From Polynucleobacter meluiroseus (GTDB lineage: Bacteria; Pseudomonadota; Gammaproteobacteria; Burkholderiales; Burkholderiaceae), in contig CAMDKY010000004.1 of assembly GCA_945901245.1 (NCBI GenBank), positions 1 through 64,000 of the forward strand: DNA of 64,000 nucleotides, in the 5' to 3' direction. Under the pieces are notes generated by a model that was given only the letters and a program-made list of their open reading frames with translations, made no database searches and was not told the origin of the DNA. A program made the translations under genes and the position numbers. Below are positions 47,619-57,908 of this stretch, piece after piece; the stretch's first letter is position 1, and each line of letters starts with the position of its first letter.

Positions 47619-49079
47619 TCATGCGGTTTCCATCACCCCTAAAGACGTTTTGGATTTATTCACACAAGCAACGGTGACGCGTTCTAAATTTCCGCTGCGC
47701 GCCTCGCGCTCGGACATATCGCGCAGGCGCTTTGCAACGGAGATCTGGGTCAACACAGGCTGGCCACTAATTAAGCGATTCAGCAGTAATTGCGCTTCGA
47801 CATCCCATGGCATTGCATGGATCGCGGTTTTCAAACGGGCTGGAGTAGGATCCACCTTATCCATCTCCGTGCCCAAGGGCAGAATATGAAAGAGTGCATC
47901 AAACAGCGCATTGCATACTTCTTGAATTAAGTAAGCCGCTCCCGAATAGCCCATGTAAGGGGTTCCGGTATGCCGACGAATAATCGCCCCGGGGAAAGAT
48001 GCAGGAATATAAGAGCAACGTGCATTGACTTCGCTGGCATACATCCGTTCGTTGTAACTACCAAATAGAACCAATGGCGTTTTCTTTTGTACTAAATTAC
48101 GAATCTCCATGTTGTCCGTTTTTTGGCCTGGCATTCTGGAGACTGCAAAGTTGCAAGGTAGGCCCATTTCAGTCTCTAAGAAATGACTGACGCCGCGTGT
48201 GTAGGTTTCATTAGCCACGATTGCAAAGCTCGCGGTACCAAAAAAGTCCTGGGTCACCGAGCGCCACAAGTCCCATACTGGCTTTAAGGTCGTATTTTTT
48301 TCCAATGCTATGAATGGCTCTGGATCAAGACCAGTCAATTCGCCTAATTTACGTAAAAATGACGTAGTGGAATGCATGCCAATTGGCGCTTGCAAATAGG
48401 GCCGCTCTAATGTTTCGCAGAGGAGGCGACCAAATTCACGGTACATGCAAATATTCACGTCGGAATCAGCCAACTTTTCCACATCAGCTAAATGGCTGCT
48501 AAGCGGAAACACCATATTGATTTGGGCGCCAATGCCCTCCACCAAGCGTTTAATTTCGGCTAGGTCACTGTATAAATTGAATGTGCCATACGCTGGTCCA
48601 ATAATATTCACCATTGGCTTTTCGCCATCTTTACGCGCTGGCCGTGCTGGTATTTTCTTCAATCCATACTCGGTCCATAACCAGTTCATCGCCCGGTTAG
48701 CGCACTGCCACTGATCTTCATCAATCGTTCTAGGCAAAAAGCGCTTGATGCCGGTACCTTCTGGAGTAACGCCGCCGCCAATCATCTCTGCAATCGATCC
48801 AGTAACCACTACCGCTGGTAAATCAGGATCCAGTACTTTATGTGCCCGCTTCATCGACTCTTCGGTGCCTTCGCGGCCCAATTGCTCTTCTGCTAGTCCA
48901 GTTACCACGATGGGTAACTCATGGGGTGGCAATGCATCGGTGTAATGCAACACCGATGTCACCGGAAGGTTTTCGCAACCCACCGGTCCATCAATGACAA
49001 CTTGCAACCCCTTGATTGCAGTAAATACATAGACAGCGCCCCAGTAGCCGCCAGCACGATCGTGGTCTAGTACTAGCAT
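47619..49079 (-). CDS. bchZ: Chlorophyllide a reductase subunit Z
   Basis: [65 protein letters not shown]. Confidence 0.97.
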   Translation of the reverse strand: MLVLDHDRAGGYWGAVYVFTAIKGLQVVIDGPVGCENLPVTSVLHYTDALPPHELPIVVTGLAEEQLGREGTEESMKRAHKVLDPDLPAVVVTGSIAEMIGGGVTPEGTGIKRFLPRTIDEDQWQCANRAMNWLWTEYGLKKIPARPARKDGEKPMVNIIGPAYGTFNLYSDLAEIKRLVEGIGAQINMVFPLSSHLADVEKLADSDVNICMYREFGRLLCETLERPYLQAPIGMHSTTSFLRKLGELTGLDPEPFIALEKNTTLKPVWDLWRSVTQDFFGTASFAIVANETYTRGVSHFLETEMGLPCNFAVSRMPGQKTDNMEIRNLVQKKTPLVLFGSYNERMYASEVNARCSYIPASFPGAIIRRHTGTPYMGYSGAAYLIQEVCNALFDALFHILPLGTEMDKVDPTPARLKTAIHAMPWDVEAQLLLNRLISGQPVLTQISVAKRLRDMSEREARSGNLERVTVACVNKSKTSLGVMETA

Positions 49080-50602
49080 TAGCCCATCTCCTCTGCTTTA
49101 CGTTTCTTCTGCGCTTTTTCATTGCGGCGACGAGTCTCAGCACGAAAATCCGGGTGATCCACAGGTAAGGCATCCCATACCCCAGCCGAGTAACCGGTAC
49201 CAACACCTTCAAAGAAGTCTTTCATGACATCAAAGCGGGCTTGATTACCAAGGGCTGAATTAATCACCTGCGCTAGCGATCCAGCACCGGCAGCGCCCAT
49301 GAGGGGTCTTGCTGAAATTAAGTTGGTGAAATACAGCGACGGTATTGCTGCTTCTTTGGCTTTTTGCACAATCGGTGTTGTACCAATCACTAAATCGGGC
49401 TTAAATTCATGCATAGCAGCTTCGTCTTGCTCAAGCGATGCACGGTATTGCACATGCACTCCGCGCGATTCCAGCCAATCTTGATCAGCGCTACTCCAAA
49501 TGGTTTTGGGGCAAGCTGTGCCAACGTATTTCACATCAGCACCGCTCTCAATCAGTAAACGGGCAACTAAGAGCTCAGAGCCCTCGTAGCCACTCATCGT
49601 AATACGGCCTTTAATTGGCTTTGCAGCCAGGGCTGCTTTAATCATGGGCAAGAACTGGTCTTTCGATAGCCCTACTTTTGCTTTTGAAATGCCGCAGGCC
49701 TCACCAATCGAATCAAGCCAAGCTGCAGTGCCTTCGTAACCAATGGGGGCTGAGCCGACAATTTTTCGTCCAGCCGCCTCAAATTCACGAATACTCGCGG
49801 TATAAAACGGATGAATCGCTGCAACTACTTTTGAGTCCAATGCTTGATAGAGTTCGCGCCACTCACGGGTTGGCACAACCGGCCCTACTGCTAAACCCAT
49901 TGGCTCGAGCATCATGCCAATTCCAACCGGATCGACCGGGAACATTTCCCCAAGCAAGGTGATGGTTGGCTTGTCGGATACACCATTGCGTGGTGCCGAT
50001 ACAGGACCCGACTCGGCCTCACCGCGGGCATAACGCAACATCGCACTAGCTAATACGTCTTTTGCTTCAGCATGGGTTGGTACGCCAAATCCAGGCACAT
50101 CAATACCAATGATGCGCACGCCATTGATTTCTTTTGGTAGGAGTTGTAAAGGTACGCCGCTAGCGGTTGGCACGCAGAGGTTAATAATCACAATCGCGTC
50201 ATACAGCTCTGGGTTGGCTTCTTTGTAAACTGCGTCCCGAATATCTTCAAACAATTTGCCAGTGACCAGACTTTCCGAGTTGAATGGCACATAACCCACG
50301 CTGCGACGCGCGCCATAAAAGTGGGAAGTAAAGGTCAATCCATAAACGCAGCAGGCAGATCCCGAAAGGATGGTTGCCGTACGGCGCATGCGCAATCCAA
50401 CTCGCAAGGAACCAAAGGCGGGGCACATACTCTGAGGTTGGTCGTGCGGGCCCTTGGGATAATCTTTGGCGTACTGTCCTAGGATCTCACTTTTGTTCGA
50501 TGCATGAGCAGCTGCTAATAATTTTTCTGCGCCAGAGTGGCAGCCCATTCCATCTTGGGTCAGTGCCTCGCTCTGAATTGGAATTATTTTGGATTGGCTC
50601 AT
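49079..50602 (-). CDS. bchY: Chlorophyllide a reductase subunit Y
   Basis: Downstream of bch[51 protein letters not shown]. Confidence 0.97.
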   Translation of the reverse strand: MSQSKIIPIQSEALTQDGMGCHSGAEKLLAAAHASNKSEILGQYAKDYPKGPHDQPQSMCPAFGSLRVGLRMRRTATILSGSACCVYGLTFTSHFYGARRSVGYVPFNSESLVTGKLFEDIRDAVYKEANPELYDAIVIINLCVPTASGVPLQLLPKEINGVRIIGIDVPGFGVPTHAEAKDVLASAMLRYARGEAESGPVSAPRNGVSDKPTITLLGEMFPVDPVGIGMMLEPMGLAVGPVVPTREWRELYQALDSKVVAAIHPFYTASIREFEAAGRKIVGSAPIGYEGTAAWLDSIGEACGISKAKVGLSKDQFLPMIKAALAAKPIKGRITMSGYEGSELLVARLLIESGADVKYVGTACPKTIWSSADQDWLESRGVHVQYRASLEQDEAAMHEFKPDLVIGTTPIVQKAKEAAIPSLYFTNLISARPLMGAAGAGSLAQVINSALGNQARFDVMKDFFEGVGTGYSAGVWDALPVDHPDFRAETRRRNEKAQKKRKAEEMG

Positions 50603-50615
50603 GGCGTATGGATCA

Positions 50616-51623
50616 TTAGACTTTGTCGTAAATCACTTCGAGGGTTGGCTTGATGACTTCATCTTTGCCAACCATGTCGAAAATAGTAGCGGGTTCAAGC
50701 ACCACATTGCGTCCGACTTGGTCTGCTGAAAACAAGCCGAGTAAGTCATCTGAGGTCATGGGCTTAGGCCGCACAGGTGGCGCCTCTGCCACATTAAGAG
50801 CCAACTCTTCAAAAACCGATGCCCATTGGCTATCGGGCTTACCGATAATTTCGTAACTGGCGCTCTTGCGGCGGATATCTTCGTTTGCAGGGATTGCCGA
50901 CAAAACAGGGATACCTACTTTTTCCGCAAAGGCTTTGGCCTCGCCGGTTCCATCGTCTTTATTAATTACCATGCCCGCTACGCCCACATTACCGCCCAGC
51001 TTACGGAAATACTCTACGGCTGAGCACACGTTATTGGCAACGTAGAGGGACTGCAAATCGTTACTTGCCACTACGATGACCTTTTGGCACATGTCGCGGG
51101 CGATGGGCAAACCAAAGCCACCACAAACGACGTCGCCTAAGAAGTCGAGTAAGACATAATCAAAACCCCAGTCATGGAAGCCCAGTTTTTCGAGGGTTTC
51201 AAAACCATGGATGATGCCGCGCCCACCGCAGCCACGACCGACTTCTGGGCCACCCAACTCCATCGCAAATACGCCATCGCGCTTAAAGCAAACATCACCG
51301 ATTTTGACTTCTTCACCAGCCAGTTTTTTCTTTGATGAGGTTTCAATAATGGTGGGGCACGCCTTGCCGCCGAAGAGCAGTGAAGTGGTATCGCTTTTTG
51401 GATCGCAACCAATTAGTAATACTTTTTTACCTTGCTGCGCCATCATGTACGACAGGTTGGCCAAGGTAAAACTTTTACCGATTCCGCCTTTGCCGTAAAT
51501 TGCAATGATCTGTGTTTTTTTCGTTACCTCGCCGGTGTGCACTGGATCTGGCTCCACCGCAGCTTCTTTTTTTAAGTTCGTAAACTGAATCGTGATTTCT
51601 TTTGGGTTTACTGGGGCGTTCAT
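50616..51623 (-). CDS. bchX: Chlorophyllide a reductase iron protein subunit X
   Basis: [55 protein letters not shown]; start MNAPVNPKE at 51623 overlaps bchC stop as ATGA. Confidence 0.97.
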   Translation of the reverse strand: MNAPVNPKEITIQFTNLKKEAAVEPDPVHTGEVTKKTQIIAIYGKGGIGKSFTLANLSYMMAQQGKKVLLIGCDPKSDTTSLLFGGKACPTIIETSSKKKLAGEEVKIGDVCFKRDGVFAMELGGPEVGRGCGGRGIIHGFETLEKLGFHDWGFDYVLLDFLGDVVCGGFGLPIARDMCQKVIVVASNDLQSLYVANNVCSAVEYFRKLGGNVGVAGMVINKDDGTGEAKAFAEKVGIPVLSAIPANEDIRRKSASYEIIGKPDSQWASVFEELALNVAEAPPVRPKPMTSDDLLGLFSADQVGRNVVLEPATIFDMVGKDEVIKPTLEVIYDKV

Positions 51624-52567
51624 GGTGCACTTCTCCAATCCACAATCATTTTTAAACAGCGGGCATCTTCAAACGCTGTGCGGTAGACATCATCGATTTG
51701 GGCTGATGAGCGATGGTGTGTAATCAAGTCATCCAAACTCAGAAGACCTGCATCAATGCAATTCTTTACAGCACTTAAATCACTCGGATCCCATTGGGAT
51801 GCAATCCGTAACTTGGCTTCCCGCATAAAAGCAGGTGCAAACTGAAACACAATGTCATTCTCATAAAAGCCGGCGAGAATAATTTCGCCGCCGTGCTTTA
51901 GTCGCATCATCAATTGATTTAGTACTTGGGCTTGACCGCTCGCATCACAAATGCGGGCGTAGTCTTTTCTTGCATCGCTATCAGGGTGTATTACTTGATA
52001 CCCTTTGGCACCACTCATCCGATCGGTATTGACTTCCCAGACGACTGGCTGATGCCCGAGCATGACAGCAATTCGAGCAATTAAACGCCCCACTACCCCA
52101 TGGCCAATAATTAAGTCGGGTTGTTTATGTACATTACCCTGCGTGACGTGATAGGCAGTTGCAGCCAAGGCAAGCAGTACACCCTCTCTACCAATTTGCT
52201 CTGATAGGGACGTAACACGTGCGGAAGGCACGACTACGTGAGACGCTGCGCCGCCAAACAATCCCTTGATATCGCCAAAGCATTTAGCTCCTGGTACAAA
52301 TACCCGTTGACCGACTGGAATGGTGGCTTTTGCGCCCGCTTCAATGACTCTACCGACCGATTCATATCCAGGCACCAAGGGGTAGCCCATGCCTGGGAAA
52401 TCCGGCATGGTTCCGTTCCACAGCAATTTTTCTGTGCCGGTACTGATGCCGCTCCACTCAATCTCCACCACGATGTCATCCGCTTTGGGCTCATCAAGCA
52501 CAAGTCTGCTGAGCTTGAGTTCTTTTGGAGACTCAATGACAACAGCAGTGGAATGGATAGTACTCAT
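51620..52567 (-). CDS. bchC: 2-desacetyl-2-hydroxyethyl bacteriochlorophyllide a dehydrogenase
   Basis: MDR-type dehydrogenase WSGISTGTEKLLWNGTMPDFPGMGYPLVPGYESVGRV; upstream of bchX. Confidence 0.96.
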   Translation of the reverse strand: MSTIHSTAVVIESPKELKLSRLVLDEPKADDIVVEIEWSGISTGTEKLLWNGTMPDFPGMGYPLVPGYESVGRVIEAGAKATIPVGQRVFVPGAKCFGDIKGLFGGAASHVVVPSARVTSLSEQIGREGVLLALAATAYHVTQGNVHKQPDLIIGHGVVGRLIARIAVMLGHQPVVWEVNTDRMSGAKGYQVIHPDSDARKDYARICDASGQAQVLNQLMMRLKHGGEIILAGFYENDIVFQFAPAFMREAKLRIASQWDPSDLSAVKNCIDAGLLSLDDLITHHRSSAQIDDVYRTAFEDARCLKMIVDWRSAP

Positions 52568-52568
52568 G

Positions 52569-52586
52569 TGTAATATTTTTTATACT
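52569..52586 (-). promoter_or_regulatory. PpsR/CrtJ-like box 1 upstream of bchC
   Basis: TGTAATATTTTTTATACT, TGT-N12-ACT. Confidence 0.5.
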
Positions 52587-52594
52587 TTGTTATA

Positions 52595-52612
52595 TGTAAA
52601 CTAATTTATACA
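52595..52612 (-). promoter_or_regulatory. PpsR/CrtJ-type box 2 upstream of bchC
   Basis: TGTAAACTAATTTATACA, exact TGT-N12-ACA, 8 nt from box 1. Confidence 0.65.
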
Positions 52613-52648
52613 CAATTTCAAGTTCTAACATCAGTATTTACCCTAGTA

Positions 52649-53824
52649 TTAGCGCTTAGCCAGCACGATTTGCGTATTAATTGGCATCTTGGTTGCTACC
52701 GTCTCTATTGCCTTAAAACCTACTTTTTTTAGTAAGTGACTGATTTCTTTAATGCTTCTGGGTCTACCCCGCCCCATTGCCAATAAATAGAAGCCAAAAT
52801 AGGCATGGCCCATGGCCTGTGCATCTGGCGCATCTGCCATGGGTTCTGCAACTAAAAGCGTTCCGCCATCTGGCAAGGCCGCATAAATTGCCCGAAGCAA
52901 GGTGAGCACTCGCTCGTCATCGTGGTCAAAAATGACACGCACCAGCGTAATCAGATCGGCGCCCGTTGGCAGTGGATCCGTAAAGAAATTACCGCCATGC
53001 GTTTGAATGCCTTGTGTTGCTGGATTCAAGGCCAATTGCTCGGCTGCCAATTGCGCAACGCCTGGCAAATCAAAGAGCATTTTTTTAAGTTCTGGACTTA
53101 CCGCGTGCACTCGCTTTAAAAAAGTGCCTTGACCACCGCCCACATCCAGCATGCACTGGTGTTTACTGAAGTTGTAAGCGTCGACGATTTCATCGGCAAC
53201 CAAGGGCAATGAAGCTGACATCAGGGCGGAGTACTCTGCGACATTCTCTTGGTGCTTTAAAGACGCCTGATCTTCATCCTTGTCCGAAACGTAAGGCCAA
53301 TACTTTCCTAAGTTACGCTCTGGCATCTCTCCGGATAATAGCGCTAGGGGATCACGCATGTCGGCATAGAAAGCAGTGTGGTGTTCTACCATTGCAGCAA
53401 TGGCATCATTACCAACCAATGGTGCGCCGAGCGTACCTAAACCATAGCGATTTTCAGAGCGTCGCTCGAGTAATTTAATCGCCGCTGCTGCATCGACTAA
53501 TGTTTGTAATCCCTTGACTGGAAAATACGTCAAGCGACTGAGCTCAGCGATTGTCAGCGGGCCATTTTTTAAATGATTAAATACATTGAGTCGGACACAA
53601 GCTAGCAAAATTTGGGAGTACACAAATCCCGCCATCACATCAAATAAATGACTTGCACGCGAGCGCGAGATCGAACGAAAAATCGGCACGCTGGCAGCAA
53701 ACCGTTGAAAGCGTTTCGTTGCAATCAACTGATCACGTCGGATCAAGATGCGATCCCATAAGCCGTACTCAGGCTTTAATGGCAATCGGGATTGCGGAGT
53801 TGTCTCTTCTGCAATAGTGGGCAT
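52649..53824 (-). CDS. crtF: Hydroxyneurosporene O-methyltransferase
   Basis: O-methyltransferase fold MLDVGGGQGTFLKRVHAVSPELKKMLFDLPGVA; between crtE and bchC. Confidence 0.93.
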   Translation of the reverse strand: MPTIAEETTPQSRLPLKPEYGLWDRILIRRDQLIATKRFQRFAASVPIFRSISRSRASHLFDVMAGFVYSQILLACVRLNVFNHLKNGPLTIAELSRLTYFPVKGLQTLVDAAAAIKLLERRSENRYGLGTLGAPLVGNDAIAAMVEHHTAFYADMRDPLALLSGEMPERNLGKYWPYVSDKDEDQASLKHQENVAEYSALMSASLPLVADEIVDAYNFSKHQCMLDVGGGQGTFLKRVHAVSPELKKMLFDLPGVAQLAAEQLALNPATQGIQTHGGNFFTDPLPTGADLITLVRVIFDHDDERVLTLLRAIYAALPDGGTLLVAEPMADAPDAQAMGHAYFGFYLLAMGRGRPRSIKEISHLLKKVGFKAIETVATKMPINTQIVLAKR

Positions 53825-53841
53825 GCGTGCCTAAGCCCGGT

Positions 53842-54747
53842 CTATGCGGCCATACGACTAATTCCAGCCGTAATGACACGTGCATCTTTTTCAAACCACG
53901 CGGCTGGCAGAAGGCGTTCGGCTTCGTGTGCAACGAGCATTTTTAAAGCGACATCGCCTTTGCAGTTGGGTATCGATGCAATCGCTTTTGAAACCAACTC
54001 GTCAAAGTATTGCACTGCGCCGCTCAGTCCAAGTTCGCGCGCTGAACTGGGTCTGTTGTGTTCAATATCTTGACCAGCAGGCTTTCCTAAAAATTGGCTA
54101 TCACCTAAGACATCACGAATGTCATCTGCGACTTGATAGGCTTCGCCCAGCCATTCTCCCAAGGCGCGCCAAGTGTCTGCATCAGAGCCCGCTGCTTGCG
54201 CGCCGCATGCAGTCGCCGCAGCAAACAAAGCACCTGTTTTGGCTCGTTGGTAATCCCCTAGCAAGGCTTGCGGCTCGCACTCCCAGGCCTGCCCTGCAAT
54301 GATTCCATTTGGAGCACCAACGCCGGCTGAAATGGTTTTAATTAAAGGTGCAATTCGATTGGCAGAATGGCGCGCTGCTAACGCTACCGTTTGATATGCC
54401 ATGACGATTAATGCATCACCCGATAACACTGCCAAGCGTTCGCCATATTGACGCTGAACCGACGGTACGCCGCGGCGTAATTCCGCATTATCAAAGCAAG
54501 GTAAATCATCGTGCACCAGCGACGCACAGTGCAGCAATTCAATCGCAATGGCAGCGGCCATGGATAAAGCAGGATCATCATCGCCGCAGGCATGCGCTAC
54601 CGCCAAGGTCAATTGTGGGCGGATGCGCGCGCCCCCTGGAAATACCGCATGGCGCATCGCGGCGCTCAATAATTTAGGGCCCGTATCGGATTCATGGCGG
54701 GCCAATGCGGCCTCTAATGCGCGATTAATATGCTTGATGGGTGACAT
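53842..54747 (-). CDS. crtE: Geranylgeranyl diphosphate synthase
   Basis: Polyprenyl synthase; LLHCASLVHDDLPCFDNAELRRGVPS and YQVADDIRD; start MSPIKH at 54747. Confidence 0.93.
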   Translation of the reverse strand: MSPIKHINRALEAALARHESDTGPKLLSAAMRHAVFPGGARIRPQLTLAVAHACGDDDPALSMAAAIAIELLHCASLVHDDLPCFDNAELRRGVPSVQRQYGERLAVLSGDALIVMAYQTVALAARHSANRIAPLIKTISAGVGAPNGIIAGQAWECEPQALLGDYQRAKTGALFAAATACGAQAAGSDADTWRALGEWLGEAYQVADDIRDVLGDSQFLGKPAGQDIEHNRPSSARELGLSGAVQYFDELVSKAIASIPNCKGDVALKMLVAHEAERLLPAAWFEKDARVITAGISRMAA

Positions 54748-54792
54748 AAGGCACACTCCCGATAGTGAATCGCCAAACTGAGCGATTTATAG

Positions 54793-54810
54793 TGTAAATA
54801 TTTAATTACT
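54793..54810. promoter_or_regulatory. PpsR/CrtJ-like box, crtE/bchO divergent region
   Basis: TGTAAATATTTAATTACT, TGT-N12-ACT. Confidence 0.45.
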
Positions 54811-54818
54811 TGTTAATA

Positions 54819-54836
54819 TGTAAAAAAATATAGACA
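54819..54836. promoter_or_regulatory. PpsR/CrtJ-type box, crtE/bchO divergent region
   Basis: TGTAAAAAAATATAGACA, TGT-N12-ACA, 8 nt from the previous box. Confidence 0.5.
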
Positions 54837-54961
54837 CTCTTATCCCTACTGTCAACCTATGAAACCCTTACATTCGTGAATAGCGCCCCAAATCCGATCC
54901 CATTTAAGCAATATTGCTTAAAAAATAGGCAACTTATTGCTTTTGAAGCCCTAAAGCGCAC

Positions 54962-55870
54962 ATGACCCACCCCTCTATTGACCGGATTCCCCAAGGCTGG
55001 CCTCTGCGCGGGCTCAGCCAATCGGTTTCTGCTGGCAAATTGGATTGGCATGTGCAAGTGGCCGGATCGCGCCATACCCCAGAGGGGTTAGCAAAACCGA
55101 TCGCCTTATTGCTGCACGGTACGGGTTCCTCGGCTCACTCCTGGGCAGAATTAATGCCCGCATTAGCAAGCAGTCATTGGGTAATTGCGCCCGACTTGCC
55201 TGGCCACGGCTTTACGATTAGCCACCAATCGGAGCCACTCTCACTCACACTAATTACGCACATGCTTGCTGAATTACTACATGCATTGGAAATCAAGCAG
55301 GTCGATGACCTCGTTGGACACTCAGCCGGCGCAACCCTAGGCCTGCAATACAGCCTGCTTTACCCAGCACCCCAGCGCATTCTTGGACTCAATCCATCGC
55401 TTGTTAGCCTGCCCAGCTTCTACCATTCTTTTCTAGCGCCACTGATTAATCCGATTGCGACTTCGTCATTTGTGTCATCCTTGATTGCGGATTTTTTACC
55501 CTATACCTCAATGATTGATAGGCTATTAGACTCCACTAATTCGAAGCTGAATGGCATTCAGCGTGAGCGCTACAAGCTGCTATTCAAGGAAAAAAATCAC
55601 ATTAATGGCTCACTCAATTTTATGGCAGCAACGGATATTCCGAACTTACTTGCCCACGCACATGAAATTAAATCTGAGCTCACTTTTTTAGTAGCAAGGC
55701 AAGATAGCTGGGTCCGCAAAGATGAACTGCTCGCTGTAATCCAACGCTACTTTCCGCAGGCTAGGGTAATACAAGAAGATGGCGGCCATTTGTTTCATGA
55801 GGCCAATCCGGATACGGCTTTAGCGCTAATTCAATCGGTAATCAATCCGGTACAGCCCGGCTCCAATTAA
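54962..55870 (+). CDS. bchO: Mg-chelatase-associated alpha/beta hydrolase
   Basis: alpha/beta hydrolase GHSAGATLGLQYSLLYP; IALLLHGTGSSAHSWAELMPAL; near bchD/bchI. Confidence 0.9.
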   Translation: MTHPSIDRIPQGWPLRGLSQSVSAGKLDWHVQVAGSRHTPEGLAKPIALLLHGTGSSAHSWAELMPALASSHWVIAPDLPGHGFTISHQSEPLSLTLITHMLAELLHALEIKQVDDLVGHSAGATLGLQYSLLYPAPQRILGLNPSLVSLPSFYHSFLAPLINPIATSSFVSSLIADFLPYTSMIDRLLDSTNSKLNGIQRERYKLLFKEKNHINGSLNFMAATDIPNLLAHAHEIKSELTFLVARQDSWVRKDELLAVIQRYFPQARVIQEDGGHLFHEANPDTALALIQSVINPVQPGSN

Positions 55871-55895
55871 TACATACCCAAGAAAGCAAAACTAC

Positions 55896-56030
55896 ATGGA
55901 CTCGATTACGCTCTATGCCATTGCCGGAATCATTATTGTGGCTGGCTTAGGTCTCTTTATGAATGCCTTCATCAAAGGTAATAAAACCTTAAAAAAACTG
56001 TCGTCCAAAGATAAGAAAAAAACGTGGTAA
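55896..56030 (+). CDS. Small single-TM hypothetical protein (44 aa)
   Basis: Read directly: MDSITLYAIAGIIIVAGLGLFMNAFIKGNKTLKKLSSKDKKKTW; 25 nt downstream of bchO; TM plus Lys-rich tail. Confidence 0.55.
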   Translation: MDSITLYAIAGIIIVAGLGLFMNAFIKGNKTLKKLSSKDKKKTW

Positions 56031-56051
56031 GTGCGGGATTATTGCTACAGA

Positions 56052-57902
56052 TTACTGCCGCGCTAAATGTGCAGCGCGTTGTGAAATAGCTTTCCCTGAA
56101 TTGATATACGGCAGCGGTAAATACTGTGCATTCATGGCATCGGCAAGTGCCTCAGCTAATGCTTGCGGCGCACTCGCGGTATCAATAAACAAGATAACAT
56201 GCCCTGCTATGCGTAGCTTGCTCGCCATATTTAGCGCATCCTGATGCGCTTGCTCCCGGCCACCAACACCCTCTAACGTGACATTAGCAACGCCATCGGT
56301 CATCACCACAATTAAGGGCGTCATGCCTTTGCGGCGAATCGATAAGGCCATTTCATTCACGGCAGCAAAGCCGGTTGCTAAGGGCGTTCCGCCTCCACCT
56401 GGTAGAGCAGCTAGATTACGCTTAGCACGCACAAGTGAGCGCGTGGGTGGTAACACCACCTCTGCACTGCGGCCACGTAAGGCAATCATCGCAACCTCAT
56501 CACGTCTTATGTAGCAGTCAGCCAACAGTTGCTCCACTGCACCCTTGGCCTCGGCTAGGCGTTGGGTCGCTGAAGATCCCGATGCATCCACCAGAAAAAT
56601 AGTTACCACCCCTTGGCGTTGTTGATAGTGCTTAATGTGTAAATCATCTACGCGAATCTGAATGCGGCTGCCAGTTTGATTAGCGATAGGTGGCCTTGCT
56701 TGTAATTCGGTTTGGCGCATGGTTTGCCATGGAATGGCCGCACGAATAGTTTTCAATAGATCTAAGCGCTTGCCCCCTTTTGGTAGGCCGCGCCGTGATT
56801 CTGCTGGACGACCTGAAGCCGCATTTTTTTGCAATTGACCAAATTGCCCTTGTGAACTATGTTTACTATTGGCACGCCCCAATCCAGCGCTGAGCTCTGC
56901 TAAAGCGTTGGGCGGAATACCAGCCCGAATGGCCTCCACCATGAGTTCTTCTAACTCATCCTGACTAGGTTGATCTGTATTTTCTTTAGATTCTTTTGAA
57001 TCCAGCTCGGCATCGTTATTTTGCTTTGGCTCATTTGCTGACGCACTGGGCTGATCCGCCTCTTCAGTCGAATCCGCCTCAGTATCCTCTTCATTGGGCT
57101 GCGTTTCTTCTCGGCTACTGGGCATCCGCGTAGCGCGATGGCTAAACACGAAACGCGCGGCATCCACTACCTCATCTTCGCTTACTGCATCCTGCTGTCG
57201 CAATGCTGCTAATGCTTTGGCTGCGCGCACTGCAAAAAGACTAGCGCGAATCGATTCAATTCCAAATGCGGCAGCCGATTGCACCAGTGATTCAATAAAA
57301 CGGGCGTCGCATTGAATCCGAGGGAGTCGCTTTTTTGCCTTTCTTATATCTGCAGATGTAATTTGAAGCGAGTCCGCGCAGTCTTTCAAACTCAGCTGAT
57401 CCAGATTTACCTGAAACGCCATGTGCTCTGCAAGCCTAAGGTGGATTGATTCATCGGGCGGGATACCCTCATCAAATGCAATCATGCCAAATAAACAGGG
57501 CATGGAGTCAGTTGCTTGCTGCTGTAAATCGACTGCGCCACGATCAACCACTTGCATGAGGTGCGCAATGGTATCGGCTGATAAGCGCTCAGCCATTGGC
57601 AACACAATAAAACCACCATGGCTTTTAGTAAGCAGACCTGCGCTGAATATCGGCTTGCCGCACTGCAGGGTTGCCTCTAAATCGAGGCCACCCAGTAATT
57701 GCTCCCTTTGGATTTGCAGGGGGATTTTCTGAAAATGCGATTCTGGGGCAAGCTGGGTTTGAAAGAAAGAAAACCACGTATCCCGGATTGACCCAAATTG
57801 ACTTTTGACACAAACGCCACCTAAACCATGGGGATCAATCGCTAGCAGTGCCGCAGCTGTCTGTGCATCAAACCACGCAGATTGACCGCTATTAGTGGTC
57901 AT
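56052..57902 (-). CDS. bchD: Magnesium chelatase subunit D
   Basis: MIDAS FLVDASGSSATQRLAEAKGAVEQLL; acidic Pro-rich linker; adjacent bchI. Confidence 0.96.
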   Translation of the reverse strand: MTTNSGQSAWFDAQTAAALLAIDPHGLGGVCVKSQFGSIRDTWFSFFQTQLAPESHFQKIPLQIQREQLLGGLDLEATLQCGKPIFSAGLLTKSHGGFIVLPMAERLSADTIAHLMQVVDRGAVDLQQQATDSMPCLFGMIAFDEGIPPDESIHLRLAEHMAFQVNLDQLSLKDCADSLQITSADIRKAKKRLPRIQCDARFIESLVQSAAAFGIESIRASLFAVRAAKALAALRQQDAVSEDEVVDAARFVFSHRATRMPSSREETQPNEEDTEADSTEEADQPSASANEPKQNNDAELDSKESKENTDQPSQDELEELMVEAIRAGIPPNALAELSAGLGRANSKHSSQGQFGQLQKNAASGRPAESRRGLPKGGKRLDLLKTIRAAIPWQTMRQTELQARPPIANQTGSRIQIRVDDLHIKHYQQRQGVVTIFLVDASGSSATQRLAEAKGAVEQLLADCYIRRDEVAMIALRGRSAEVVLPPTRSLVRAKRNLAALPGGGGTPLATGFAAVNEMALSIRRKGMTPLIVVMTDGVANVTLEGVGGREQAHQDALNMASKLRIAGHVILFIDTASAPQALAEALADAMNAQYLPLPYINSGKAISQRAAHLARQ

Positions 57903-57908
57903 GGCGCT

